A DNA stretch of 64,000 nt from Adiantum capillus-veneris (lineage: Eukaryota > Streptophyta > Polypodiopsida > Polypodiales > Pteridaceae). Made by a program: the position numbers and the translations under genes. Shown here piece after piece: positions 50,803 to 61,181 of the stretch (position 1 is its first letter; each line of letters starts with the position of its first letter). The DNA is taken from positions 146,966,241 to 147,030,240 of the forward strand of contig CM043945.1 in the NCBI GenBank assembly GCA_014529385.2, read 5' to 3'. The notes under the pieces were generated by a model, which was given only the letters and a program-made list of their open reading frames with translations, searched no databases and had not been told where the DNA came from.

Positions 50803-52118
50803 TGCTTCTGCGAGTCTTTCGCTCTGTCGTCGATCCGTATGCCGGTCGCGCTAGTAAGCTGACATTTGCTAGCAGCAACTATATTAACAGAACTTCACAA
50901 GTGTTTTTCAGTAGGCCATCCGACCATGCAGTGCTGCCAAAAAATGGAAAATTATAGTGTGATTATAGCTCAATCAAAAAACGATTTAACTTTTTTTGGT
51001 GGGTCAATTGTAGGTAGGAGGTACCCAATTGTAGAAAATCAAAAAATCGATCATTAGTGGAAAGTGGGAAAAATAAAATATTTGTGAAAGGGTGCTAAGT
51101 AGAGTTGGTTTAAGAAATTAATCTGCATAAAATTATCGTGGTAGCGCAGTTCAAGAGTGTCGCTCTATGTGTGTGCGTGAGATGATGGTCTACAGATGGA
51201 AACACAGTGTCAATCTTTGTACTGCTTGCATGCAGGGCAAGTGCGCATGAGGGGTGCAGTGCAGAGGAAAGAGGGCGACTCAGCTTTGTAGGGTGTGAAG
51301 GAGGCAGAAGAGGGCGAGGAGAGCAGGGGAAACCAAGACCATGGTAGGAGGCGGGAGCCATGGAGGAGATTGCCATGGGAAGGGCCGTGGAGATAAGGGC
51401 GACGACAAGGCAGCTGTAGCCATAGGCGTAGACCTAGGTGGAGCGTAGGTTGTAGAGGGCGAGGGAGCTTGGACAAAAAGGGAGGGGGATCTTTTGAGTA
51501 TCTCGTATGTTTTATTTGTTAGGAACCAGTAGGACCCAGTAGAGTAATATACCAGCTGGTGGAAAATGAAAAAATCTCTCATTAAACAAGATTATTGGCT
51601 TCAGAGCGCACAAAGTGTGAGAGAAGGTCACATGGGGGGGGGGGGGGTGCAAGGTCGCTCAAAGAGGGGGTAGAGGCATGGTGAAGGAGGGGAGCTGGGC
51701 AGTGCAAAACTCCCGCAAGAGAAAGGAGGAGACCTTAGCAAGGGCGGCAACGGCCACGCGCAAGGGAGCCGGTAGCAGTGGGCGCATTAATATGGAGTCG
51801 CTCCTACCTTGTCTTATTTATAAGTATGGGATGCTGGCTTTGATAGCATCAAGTCGATGTTGGGTTGGCTACGTTAGCATCTCCCAAAATTGTTACGTGC
51901 AGCTGCTTGTGTTTGAATCCTCCGCTTCCTACCTTTTGTAGGGATGGGACCCACGAGAGAGATCTCAGGTCGAAGCATTAGCATTCGGAGCGGATCTCGA
52001 GGAGGTGTCACATGAATGAATGAATAAAATATCGAGAGAGCCAGTAGGAGAGTTTTGGTGTGTCAATTGTATAATGTGTCCCACAATAAAAAAAATTAAC
52101 AAATATGGAGAATGTGTT
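50803..52118. other. Upstream region of TFIIF alpha; promoter expected
   Basis: No convincing gene. It lies between the TFIIF alpha start (minus) and the CACTA coding remains, so it should hold the TFIIF alpha promoter. I did not see a clear TATA box at a fixed distance. A run of 14 G lies near 51634-51647. Two short similar stretches (GAAAAT-AAAAAATC--TCATTA) lie near 51035 and 51566. Confidence 0.4.
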
Positions 52119-52124
52119 GGCGCG

Positions 52125-52833
52125 TTATTTATCACTGTTATTACCGCATGAATTATCGTTGTTATACCTAGCAGCCAAATTTAGCGCTTGAACTTTCAAA
52201 TTCTGGCCTTCTTCGAGTTCGTCATCCTCCATCTCATCATCTTCATCATCATGACAATCATCCTCGCTAAGACTTGCTGCCGCCAGACTTGATTCATCGA
52301 CCTCCCTCTCCTCTGTTTCCGCCTCATCCAAAGTCGGAGGTGGAAGAGGGTCAAAGATAGTCTCCACTTCATTAGTGGAAAAAATGGTTCTCCCCCGAGG
52401 TGTTACGGGAACTACGAACTAAAGTTTTGGTTGGTGGATTGTTGGGATATAGATGACCTATAAAATAGAAGCTCAAAGTGAGTAACATTGGTATAACTAA
52501 CGCTACAAGAAAATGAGAATAAAAAAGGTACATGTCACTCACCTGCGCACAATTGCGCGGTAAAACTAAATTGTCATACCTCCCTATGTGTTGCACACTA
52601 GAGTCCACCATGTAGAGGCCATTCTCATGTCGTCTAGACACATTTGCAAACCACTTGCACTCGAAGATGAAGGTATGAAAGGTTCTAAAATTAACCTTTA
52701 GTATCCTTTCAATAGTTCCGCAGTACCTGGCTTCATCACCATCTGTGTCAAAGTTGCCCATGATGGCACAATCCATGGTGGTTCTACGCTCGTCAATGTG
52801 GCGCATACGAAAGTGACGACCCTTTGACCACAT
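52125..52833 (-). pseudogene. CACTA DUF4216-type region and acidic tail
   Basis: It reads GTIERILKVNFRTFHTFIFE, CKWFANV, ENGLYMVD and ENGLY-near VLPRNCAQV (52833-52550). After an intron-like gap an 80-residue acidic tail follows (EDDCHDDEDDEMEDDELEEG). DUF4216 is the usual last domain of the CACTA protein. Confidence 0.78.
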
Positions 52834-52879
52834 AGAGTTAAAGGAAAGGCACTACAAAATATAAAAATATGTTAATTTA

Positions 52880-53337
52880 TCAAATACATATTAAAGATAA
52901 TTTCAAGAAATAGCGTTACAATATGGTTTAGGTATATGAGTACTCTACCTTTGGTACGCAGCCTCGTGCATACTCCCATTCTTTGCAGGTGATGTCTTCT
53001 CCGTGCACTTTTGCCTCGGTCATTCTCTCATGAATCCACTATGCACTAATGAGATCTCGAAAACATGCAAGGTGTATAGGCACTGGTTTAGGTAATTTCA
53101 TATTAAAGATAATTTCAAGAAATAGCGTTATCAAATACATATTAAAGATAATTTCAAGAAATAGCGTTACAATATGGTTTAGGTATATGAGTACTCTACC
53201 TTTGGTACGCAGCCTCGTGCATACTCCCATTCTTTGCAGGTGATGTCTTCTCCGTGCACTTTTGCCTCGGTCATTCTCTCATGAATCCACTATGCACTAA
53301 TGAGATCTCGGAAACATGCAAGGTGTATAGGCACTGG
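52880..53337. repeat. 207-bp direct duplication inside CACTA element
   Basis: 52880-53086 is repeated at 53131-53337 with one or two differences. The 44-base spacer is itself a partial copy (TTTCATATTAAAGATAATTT and onward). The unit covers an exon-like piece reading ERMTEAKVHGEDITCKEWEY on the minus strand and its flanks. Confidence 0.93.
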
Positions 53338-53915
53338 GGGTGCCCTCCTTCCTCCATGTGCTTGTTTCCATGCTTCCCTCTCTTACAAACGCCTTGCCTT
53401 TGCCGCTGTCCACAAGTCCACCCACTTTGGTCATAATCTTTGCATTGAGAATACAAAATTTATTGACCACTGGGGATAGATTCATATCCATGTTAAGTAT
53501 TTTTCCCTTTCCACTTGGCAAGTGTGAAGTCATCCTTGCATCTTCTTGGTCTGACCACATGCGAGGCATTGAAGGATCAACTTGTACCAAATGCTCTGAT
53601 ATATAAACCAATGTCTCTTGAACGATCCACCCTTCGGCCATACATGCCTCTAGTTGAGACCGTAGCCGCACAAAATCTTTGAGTCTTTAAAAACCTCTCT
53701 AAGAAGAACATCCATCGTGCGTGCACTACTCCACATATAGCGATCTCCTCCACCACGTGAACCAAGAGGTGAATTTGACTAAGAAGGACCGATCGAGGAC
53801 ATGCATCTCCAATGGCACACACAGTTTCTGTTGCAAGTGTTTGAGCAGCAGGGATAGCATCTATTTCGATTTCCTTGGAGCTCACAAATTTGCAAGAAAA
53901 CACACAAGGATACAC
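53300..53915 (-). pseudogene. CACTA DUF4218-type region
   Basis: It reads LLSQIHLLVHVVEEIAICGV, HARWMFFLERFLKT (about 53810-53690), then SQLEACMAEGWIVQETLVYI (53660-53600). It matches the H-L--H---E----GPV--RWMYP-ER and P-ES-AE-Y---E motifs of DUF4218 with losses. Confidence 0.78.
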
Positions 53916-54072
53916 TAAGTGCCTGTTGAAATTATTGTGTACATAAAAAAGGTGTAGTTGAGCGGAGTCTTGTGGTGTACCTTACTAGCTCTCCTAGGTT
54001 GAAAATAGCATCCCTGACTTTCTTGTCCCGACATATACACATACTCATCGGAAAAATGAACTACAATGTAAA

Positions 54073-55684
54073 TCAGGGGAAGGGAAAGTGAGTGATATCA
54101 TACACACAAACTATAGATAGAATAGGGAGTATGAAGATTACCTGAAGCATCTTGTGCCAATCATGGGACTTCAACCCATACAATTGAATGCTTCCACCCT
54201 TCTTCGCTTTTGTGAAAACTCCCTTTAGCAACCTCATGTATCCTGTTGGTGTGCAAATAGAGGCAATGGTACCCTTCACCTTGTCTAATTCTTCTTTGGC
54301 TAGCATCCATGGTGCTTTAGGAAGCACAATCTTTCCATTTGGGGCACGACGTGGAGTACTAGAGCCGGGGAGACATTTTAAAAGCCTCAAATCCTCCCTC
54401 ACACCCAAAGAGTCCTTCTTGCCAATAATGTGGTCCCATAGTGTTTGGGCTACATTCTTGAGTATGTCCATGGGATCCAAAAGGTGGTGTATTTTTAAGT
54501 CCTTCCAATATGGAAGCCTTAAAAATATGGAATACCTTGACATACCTTTTGGTGAAGGACATGGAGCCGGATTGTTTTTGTGGTGTTCTTCCCAAATGGT
54601 TGCCCAATCTGTCATCGTGAGCTTTAGAGGGGTCTTCCCATTTGTTGGAGCCTTGTGCTTGTTATGCCCTTGGGGTAAGAAACGATGGTTGTTTGAATAG
54701 ATTACCTTGCGCAAGGAATCGGGCCTCTCTGTCACCAACGATGGCCCGCAAGTAGGACATGCATTGTGACCCGATGTGGACAACCCTGCATACATATCAT
54801 ATGGTTAGAGAGATGAGTGAACTAAAGTGAACTAAAGGGAGAGAGGGAAAGAGGGAGAGAGAGATAGAGGAAAGGGGGTTACCAGAAATATCTCCAAGCC
54901 CAGGATAGTCGTGCATAGTCCACATAAGGATTCCTTCACAATGGCCTCTCTCCCCCCCTTTCCAAGTGAGACATCGACAATAGGAATGCCTCTCCATAAC
55001 TCCTCCAAATCCTCGATGAGGGGCTCGAGGTAGACGTCAATATTTGACACTTTGTACTTCCCTGGCACAAGCAAGGAAAGAAGTATATTTCCCTTCTTGG
55101 TTGTCTCCCATGGTGGAATATTGTAGTTGACGATCACCATAAGCCAAGTGCTCCATGAAGTAGACTTAGTGTCGAAGGGGTGGACACCATCACTTGCTAA
55201 CCCAAGCCTCAAGTGTCGAGGCTCCAACCCAAACTTTGGCCATTGAGTTTCGATGTGCCTCCATGCAGGTGAATCGACAGGGACACGTATCATTCCATCA
55301 TTTGAGCAATGGTTCGCGTGTCACACGAGAAGCTCCACGGTAGGCTTGCTTTTAAACATGTGTTGGATGCGAGGAATTAATGAAAAATGTCTCAATACCT
55401 TGTGGGGTAGGTGCACCCCACTCACTCCTGTCTTGTATCGTGGGACATGAGGTAGCATGTGCATGCTCATTGCGACATAGCATGCAATCGTTGAGGCACG
55501 CATAGATGCGCTCATACTCCATTCCAAGTGTAGTGACATACAATCTAGCTGTCGAAGATCTGGATGCATGGTGATCTTCTGGCAACATGCTTCCCATCAA
55601 ACTACAACAAACATGCGTATTAGTATAATTGCTAGAAGACAACACCATAAAGCGAGTGGAGAGTATATAAAAGCCACATTTCAT
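54073..55684 (-). pseudogene. CACTA tnp2 transposase (Transposase_21)
   Basis: Successive minus-strand pieces read LGMEYERIYACLNDCMLCRN (55540-55450), PRHLRLGLASDGVHPFDT, YNIPPWETTKKGNILLSLLV, PGKYKVSNIDVYLEPLIEDL (55293-54900), then GLSTSGHNACPTCGPS and NNHRFLPQGH (54795-54680). This is the fixed order in tnp2 transposases (D at LASDG, the PPW block, the IDVYL-PLI-EL block). Donor- and acceptor-like borders exist between pieces. Stops suggest decay. Confidence 0.87.
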
Positions 55685-55800
55685 ACTTACAGAAGTACTG
55701 CATCGACACTTGCATTACTCCAACCAAATTTCGCTTGCAAGTTGAGGACTTCCAATGATGCTCGGAGCACCGAGTACCGTGCACCGTCGTAAAGAGGTGT

Positions 55801-56302
55801 TCAGGTACTCGTCATCAATCTATCCTCCATTTTGGCAGCCTGTTTAGTGCAGGGCTGACAATCCTCCTCGCACACGTCACGCTCATGAGCTAGTGACTCA
55901 TCACACATGTCGAACATGTGTTCATCCTCTACCTCAAAGTGCGACGGAGACGTCATAGGAGCTCCCAAAGTACCGCACACGGGAGGATCACCATGCAGGT
56001 GCACCCAAATCACCCAGTCGCTCTTGCCTCTGCCGTTTGGCCTTGCGCGCTGGTGCACCACCACCGAACACAGACCAATGGGGCACCTCCTCAAGCGATG
56101 GGTGAGTCACGCTCTCATCTCTTTGAGCGCTTTTTCGAGGATGCCAAAGCCCTTCGTTCTCCACGTGCTCCAAGGCAATGCGCCTCAAGCGAGGGATTGC
56201 CCTTTTGCACTTGGCACAAGGACAAGGGAGTTTTTCCTTGAGCCAACGATCATGCTCAGGACGTCTAAGGGGACCACAATCATCCCAATCGATATCTTGC
56301 AC
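55801..56302 (-). pseudogene. CACTA transposase-associated N-terminal domain
   Basis: MQDIDWDDCGPLRR, RPEHDRWLKEKLPCPCAKCK and ALEHVENEGLWHPRK lie at 56302-56130. In a second frame EDEHMFDMCDESLAHERDV lies near 55930-55870. The C-x-C-x2-C spacing is typical of the transposase-associated domain of CACTA proteins. The reading crosses at least one frame or intron. Confidence 0.7.
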
Positions 56303-56783
56303 ACGTAAAATGTTGTTTATTTAGTCATGTGTCCTAAAAAATAAATAATTAGAAAAGCCCTAAATAGAATTACAAAAATTATATAAAGTTAAGGTCAAAG
56401 GAATAAATGACAATGAGTGCTAAAATTACTTTTAATTAAAAGAGAACTTAAAAAATGCAATTAATAAATATTTAAAAGTACTACAAAATAAAGTATCCAT
56501 AAAAAAATTAAAATCTTCATTAAAAAACTCAAAAGACTAAAAAATGAAATAATTGATAGCTAAGGGTAGAGAGGGTGGTTTGTACCCCCCCCTGCAACCT
56601 CGGATTCGCATGTATCTGTTTGAAATGACCGACCACAGTAATATACACGGCAATGGACGCAGTAATGGGCGCGATAATGTCCGCGGTAATGCCTGGCGCC
56701 TAGAATAGGCAAGAAGGCAGAGTATGCCGCATTTTTTGCTGCATACTTTGCGTTCTTGCTCTCCACCATCGCTCCCAAGCTCC
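56303..56783. other. Between CACTA coding region and copia derivative
   Basis: AT-rich to about 56560, then short imperfect repeats of a GTAATG-C-GCG-TAATG type (about 56635-56695). No gene is recognised. It may be subterminal CACTA sequence or a host fragment split by the copia insertion. Confidence 0.35.
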
Positions 56784-56976
56784 TGTAGGGGTTAAGGCCT
56801 ATGTGCCTTGACCGATCGCCCAGGTCATGGGCGCCCGCCCACTGTTACCCTATACTTATAGTGAGTATACTGTATAGGGGGAGCTGCCACTTCACAGTCT
56901 CCCCACCCACATTGTGTGTGTGTCTCCTTCTCTCTCTCTCTCACTCTCCATCTGTGGCGCTCCCCGATCCCCTTCA
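56784..56976 (+). repeat. 5' LTR of copia derivative
   Basis: 193 bp, starting TGTAGGGGTTAAGGCC and ending GATCCCCTTCA. Confidence 0.9.
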
Positions 56977-56977
56977 A

Positions 56978-56990
56978 TTGGTATCAGAGC
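56978..56990 (+). promoter_or_regulatory. Primer binding site (Met-tRNA)
   Basis: TTGGTATCAGAGC follows the LTR after one base. Confidence 0.92.
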
Positions 56991-58611
56991 TATGGTGACC
57001 GCGGAGAGCACGACGGCTTCGAGAGCTTCGAGGCGATAGCTCGCTCGCTCTCGATGGTAGAGAGATTAAGAAAGCTTGGAAGCTTTGTGAGAATTCAATG
57101 GGAGCTTGTGAGGTCAGTTGAGAGTGATGTATGCTCTTGTGGAAGCTCAGAAAGGAGTGTGGAAGATTGTGTGTAAGTGAAGGTGCTTCCCTAAAATTGT
57201 GTGCGCAGCAGCATTGTTTTTAGATTCATTTTTCTCCTTATAGAATGAAGATCTGAGAATTTTGTCAGCGTAGCCCATCCGTTTCGACGTGGTCTACAAC
57301 TTTGCAGAAGAAACTTTTTGCAAATTCCTCACCGTTTTGCTGATATTCAGCTCAGACTGACTGTATACAGAAATTCCAGATTTTCTGTTGTCGCATTGTG
57401 TGCGAGTTTGATGCACTTTTGGAAGCACGGGAGATGCTTGAATTTGAGTGCATAAATTCTGAGCTGAAGATGCAATTTCAGCTTGTGTTAAGCTTGTGGT
57501 TTGAGGGTTTTTTAGTAGACTTGGGCAACGAAGTACGGAGGCGTTTACACACCACCGAGGCGGTCTCTTGAGAGACACAGTTTTTTGGAGCACACAGGTG
57601 GAGCTTCTTTCACTGGTTTTCACAGGATACTTTGGCAGTGATTTTGTGCTTGGATTCATGGTCTTTGCGGATGGTTTGCATATGGTTATGGCGCATGGTT
57701 GATGCCCATTATACATGCATTTTGGCGAGCACTTTCAAGTGCCGGTGAGCTCTCTTGAGAGCATTGTTTTCGCATTGATCAAGTTTCCGGATTGCAAATC
57801 TTTTGGCGCTTGCTTATGCGCGGTCACTCCGTTGATGTACGTTGAGTGCGGATTGTCATTGTATGTGACAATGTGGAGCCATTTTGGCATTTCTACTCAT
57901 TGGCATTGAGTAGCGTTATGGTTTATGGTAGAGATTGTACTTGAGTTTTTTGCTCAGTTTTCAGGGGAAATTCTGTCGGATTTTTCCTAGATTCTCGCCT
58001 GATCAAGTGTTTACTCTCACTTTGACAGGTTTTGTCAGTTTGGACACAGTTTTGTGTTTTTGTATCCACTCTCGCAAGAGTGAGGAGTTGTGTATCTTTC
58101 TTTGCTTGAGACAGTGGTTTGCTCTCGGGTGGGAGAGTCTTGTGATCTCGAGCATTGTTTGCCATAGTTTTGTAGAGCTTATGCATGTATGTTGAGTGTA
58201 GTTTGATGCGCATTGATTGCTCATTGTATTGAGCTTGCAGGACAATGGTTATTTTGTGTTGATAGCCATTGTGTGTCGAAACTCTGGTGAAATTTTCCCA
58301 GGAGTTTTATGCGTATCATTTATGCAATCTAGGTAGAGATTGCGGGTTGCACTCAGCATTTGCGTGTGGTGTTCTTTGCAGGTGGGAGATTTGTGCATGT
58401 GTATGCATCGATACCACATAGAGTGGGCTTGGTGATTAGCTCACAGATTGCAGTGTGATACTAGAGCAGGCGAGGCTTGTATTGACATTGCGGGAGCTCT
58501 ATTTTGGAGTGTGTCTCACAGGTTTTACATTGTGTTTCTAGCCATATTTGTAGACAGTTTCCAGGTGTTGTTGGTGAGGTGGTTTTGCTATCTAGCTTGC
58601 TACTTGTGCTC
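56991..58611 (+). other. Leader region of copia derivative
   Basis: A T/G-rich leader of about 1.6 kb with short open frames only. It is longer than usual for copia (usually 100-300 bases), so it may hold regulatory or packaging sequence, or inserted material. Confidence 0.45.
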
Positions 58612-59424
58612 ATGGCAGAGACAGGTGATCGATCAGATTGTGACCTCTCACAGATGCGCGTGTTTGATGGGTCAGACTTTGCGGCATGTAGAGATTGTAT
58701 GCTTGATGCATTGACACAGCGAGGGTTGCATCGACCATTGAGTGGTGATGCAGGTAGAGCTTCAAACATGTCTGACGATCAGTGGCAGGAGCTAGAGGAG
58801 ATGGCACTATCTACACTCTCTTTGCACCTTGCGAAATCTATATATGCTCTTGTTATGTATGAGACTACTTCGAGAGCACTTTGGCGCACATTACATGAGA
58901 TGTATGATAGATCTGCGTCATCAAGGACTCGTGTGAGACATGTACATTCACGAGTACGCCGACAGGTGACATGTTGGTATTGTGGTCATTCTGGACACAT
59001 TAGACGGCGCTGTTTTTGTCGTATGCGACATCGTAGGAGACATGGCAGTATCAGAGATGTATGTAGTGATGCCATTGACTCAGTTGCTTTGACAGTTGAG
59101 GTAGATGTAGTGTTGGAGTATACTAGTGACGGGGATGTCACTTTTACCTCGAGCTATGCACGAGATGCTATACATGTGGATAGTGCACTCCCTTTGCAGT
59201 GGTTGCTAGACGCAGATGCTATGTTTCATGTCACGTCGCATCGTGAATGGTTTTGTAGCTATTCTAGCGGGATGCTTGGCAGTGTACGTTTGACCGATGG
59301 ATCGGTGCATGTGATAGCAGGTGCAGGAGATGTGAGACTGTCATTACCGAGTGGTGCATCTTACTTGTTACGACATGTGCGCTTTGTACCAGATTTAACA
59401 GTGAGTTTGATCTTGATTGGTTAG
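58612..59424 (+). CDS. Copia gag and altered protease
   Basis: The best start is ATG 58612 (MAETGDRSD); the frame is open further upstream. Gag segments are MRVFDGSDFAACRDCM and ALWRTLHEMYDRSASS (UBN2-like). The zinc knuckle is CWYCGHSGHIRRRC. The protease-like domain reads LLDADAMFHVTSHREWF, in which the catalytic D-S-G-A is replaced by D-A-D-A. It ends VPDLTVSLILIG. A short gag middle and the altered active site indicate loss of processing activity. The frame itself is intact for 271 codons. Confidence 0.8.
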   Translation: MAETGDRSDCDLSQMRVFDGSDFAACRDCMLDALTQRGLHRPLSGDAGRASNMSDDQWQELEEMALSTLSLHLAKSIYALVMYETTSRALWRTLHEMYDRSASSRTRVRHVHSRVRRQVTCWYCGHSGHIRRRCFCRMRHRRRHGSIRDVCSDAIDSVALTVEVDVVLEYTSDGDVTFTSSYARDAIHVDSALPLQWLLDADAMFHVTSHREWFCSYSSGMLGSVRLTDGSVHVIAGAGDVRLSLPSGASYLLRHVRFVPDLTVSLILIG

Positions 59425-59741
59425 CTTAGAGATTGTGGATGTCAGATTTTGCTACGAGAGCGAGATTTTGTGATGCATTTGGGTTCGCTAGCGATTGCGA
59501 GAGGTGCCAGGAGTGGTACAGGTTACCCATTGCATGTGGATCACGGGAGAGACGGTGTTGTCTCTGTGATCATGCAGCCAGGTAGAGAGCGAGAGAGAGC
59601 AGGCGAGTCTCTTTTGCTTGTGGGTTGTAGGATGCTTTGCATGGAGTGCAGAGCAGTGACCTTGTTGTGCAGGTTGCGTCTACGGATGTACAGGTAGAGC
59701 GGGACAGCTCTAGTGAGTCACAGTAGGATGAGTCATCAGAG

Positions 59742-60275
59742 GTGATGACAGAGATGACTCACATGGATGTTGAGATGTCGGCTATTGTGGAGTCATTTCT
59801 GGATATGCTTATGCCAGAGCTTGATGCAAATTTAGGACAGATGGATACTCTTGGTACACATGTGATATGTGGTGGGCACAAGGAGTCACTCCAGAGCTCG
59901 GAGTCAGCATGCCATGGTCTCTATGATAGGGGACAGGATTGCCATGAGTTGAGTTCTGAGTTGGAGGTGGCAGAGGTTGCCAGGGTTGCATCAACATTCG
60001 GTGTCCTCATGTACGAGATGCTGATCTCGAGGCCCGACATAGCAGCTGCAGTGGGAGCATTTGCAGCAGGGTTGATTAGTTGTTCGATGACTGATCTTGG
60101 CATAGAGCATAGGGGAGGTTTGCAGGTATTGGGCCGATACTTGCAGGAGTGCATGAGCTCTTGTAGACTCTTTGCAGAGCTTGGAGCTAGCTCTGTGTGG
60201 CTTCCGCAGCGGGATGTTTGTCTATCAGTAGAGCCGGATGCACTAGCTCATCGAGAGTCAATGGGCATAGGTTGA
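59742..60275 (+). pseudogene. Remnant of copia RT C-terminus
   Basis: The 177-residue frame contains LMYEMLISRPDIAAAVGAFA and LQVLGRYLQEC, which matches the block after copia RT (Y-M-TRPDI--AV, then W-A--R-L-YL). The beginning is unrelated. A matching RNase H does not follow. Confidence 0.6.
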
Positions 60276-60350
60276 GAGAATATCTCACCTTCTATTAGTT
60301 GTACACTAGTAGATCTTGCTTAAAGGCACATTGGCCTTTAAGTGGGAGGT

Positions 60351-60541
60351 TGTTGGGGTTAAGGCCTGTGTGCCTTGACCTGTCGCCCAGGTCATGGGCG
60401 CCCGCCCTCTATTACCCTATACTTATAGTGAGTACACTGTATAGGGGGAGCTACCACTTCATAGTCTCCCCACCCACATTGTGTGTGTGTCTCCTTCTCT
60501 CTCTCTCACTCTCCGTCTCTGGTGCTCCCCGATCCCCTTCA
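60351..60541 (+). repeat. 3' LTR of copia derivative
   Basis: 191 bp, TGTTGGGGTTAAGGCC to GATCCCCTTCA. Confidence 0.9.
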
Positions 60542-60740
60542 GCTCCCCCCCCCCCCCCTCTCCCTTCCCTCTTTGTCCTTCTCCAAGCTTCCCAAGTTTC
60601 CTCGAATGGGGTTTCTCGAAGGAGGTTTCCGCCATCGTCTTTGAAAACTCAACCTAGCCGAAGCTCAACCGCGCTACTAAGAAAGAGGTAAACACAAAAC
60701 AAAGCACCTCTCCCCTCCTTCCCTTTTGTTTTCTACTACT

Positions 60741-60779
<39 letters not shown>

Positions 60780-60879
60780 CATAAATCTAAAAAGAATTAA
60801 AAAAACTAGTGAATCCATAACATACCTCGTTCATTTGGAAATGGTTGCTTTGCTCGACTTGTTTGGAAATGGTTGCTTT
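60542..60879. other. Between the two copia elements
   Basis: C-rich start, then an (AC)n microsatellite (60743-60775). The last 50 bases hold two copies of TTTGGAAATGGTTGCTTT directly before the next LTR. No gene was recognised. On the minus strand a short frame opens near 60629 (MAETSFEKPHSRK) and runs toward the copia insertion. Confidence 0.4.
60743..60775. repeat. (AC)n microsatellite
   Basis: About 16 AC units. Confidence 0.92.
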
Positions 60880-61106
60880 TGTTGGAATTAGGGTTGCAGA
60901 GAAACACACACATCTTGGAGAAGACGAAGGAAGCTCAAGGCACACAATAGAGAGTGTGTTACTTAGTGTGCAATGGAAACATAGATAGCCTTAGAGTGAT
61001 GGGCGTATATACAATGCACGGGGGGAAAAACCTCCTAAAGAGGGAAAAAATGCCCCGGCGGTCCTAGTGTGTTCACACACATCACTACCACATGTATATG
61101 GTAACA
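60880..61106 (-). repeat. 3' LTR of right-end copia element
   Basis: 227 bp. On the minus strand TGTTACCATATACATGTGG to ATTCCAACA, preceded by a purine-rich CCAGGGGGGATT. Confidence 0.92.
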
Positions 61107-61181
61107 AATCCCCCCTGGAGTGATGCGGTGAACGAGAGCTGGCACATGAGTAAAGGGAAGTGCCATGCCCTAAGGACATGA

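Larger units (their letters stand above)
52125..56302 (-). mobile_element. CACTA (En/Spm) transposon coding region
   Basis: Exon-like pieces on the minus strand follow the order of plant CACTA transposase genes: N-terminal Cys-rich domain (56302-55990), tnp2 transposase (about 55684-54073), DUF4218-type region (53915-53300) and DUF4216-type region (52833-52372), with an acidic tail (52367-52125). Terminal inverted repeats beginning CACTA were not found, so the ends are unknown. Introns and decay cannot be separated reliably. Confidence 0.85.
56784..60541 (+). mobile_element. Copia deletion derivative (non-autonomous)
   Basis: LTRs at 56784-56976 and 60351-60541 (193 and 191 bp, about a dozen differences) with perfect duplications GCTCC (56779-56783 and 60542-60546). 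A Met-tRNA primer site follows the left LTR and a purine-rich AAGTGGGAGGT precedes the right one. Inside are a 1.5-kb leader, a gag-protease ORF, and a short remnant of the end of RT. Integrase and most of RT and RNase H are missing. Confidence 0.92.

Noticed and set aside
51110-51582. Several overlapping 88-100-residue minus-strand frames upstream of TFIIF alpha
   Set aside because: They overlap one another in different frames with Pro/Ser/Leu-rich composition from a GC-rich patch. No domain or start context.
56560-56778. Minus-strand 72-residue frame with repeated HYRxHY phrases
   Set aside because: It reflects a short DNA repeat (GTAATG-type). It is cut by the copia insertion and has no family match.
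60805-60811. ACTAGTG as the right terminus of the CACTA element
   Set aside because: No matching CACTA-type inverted repeat or 3-base target duplication was found on the other side.
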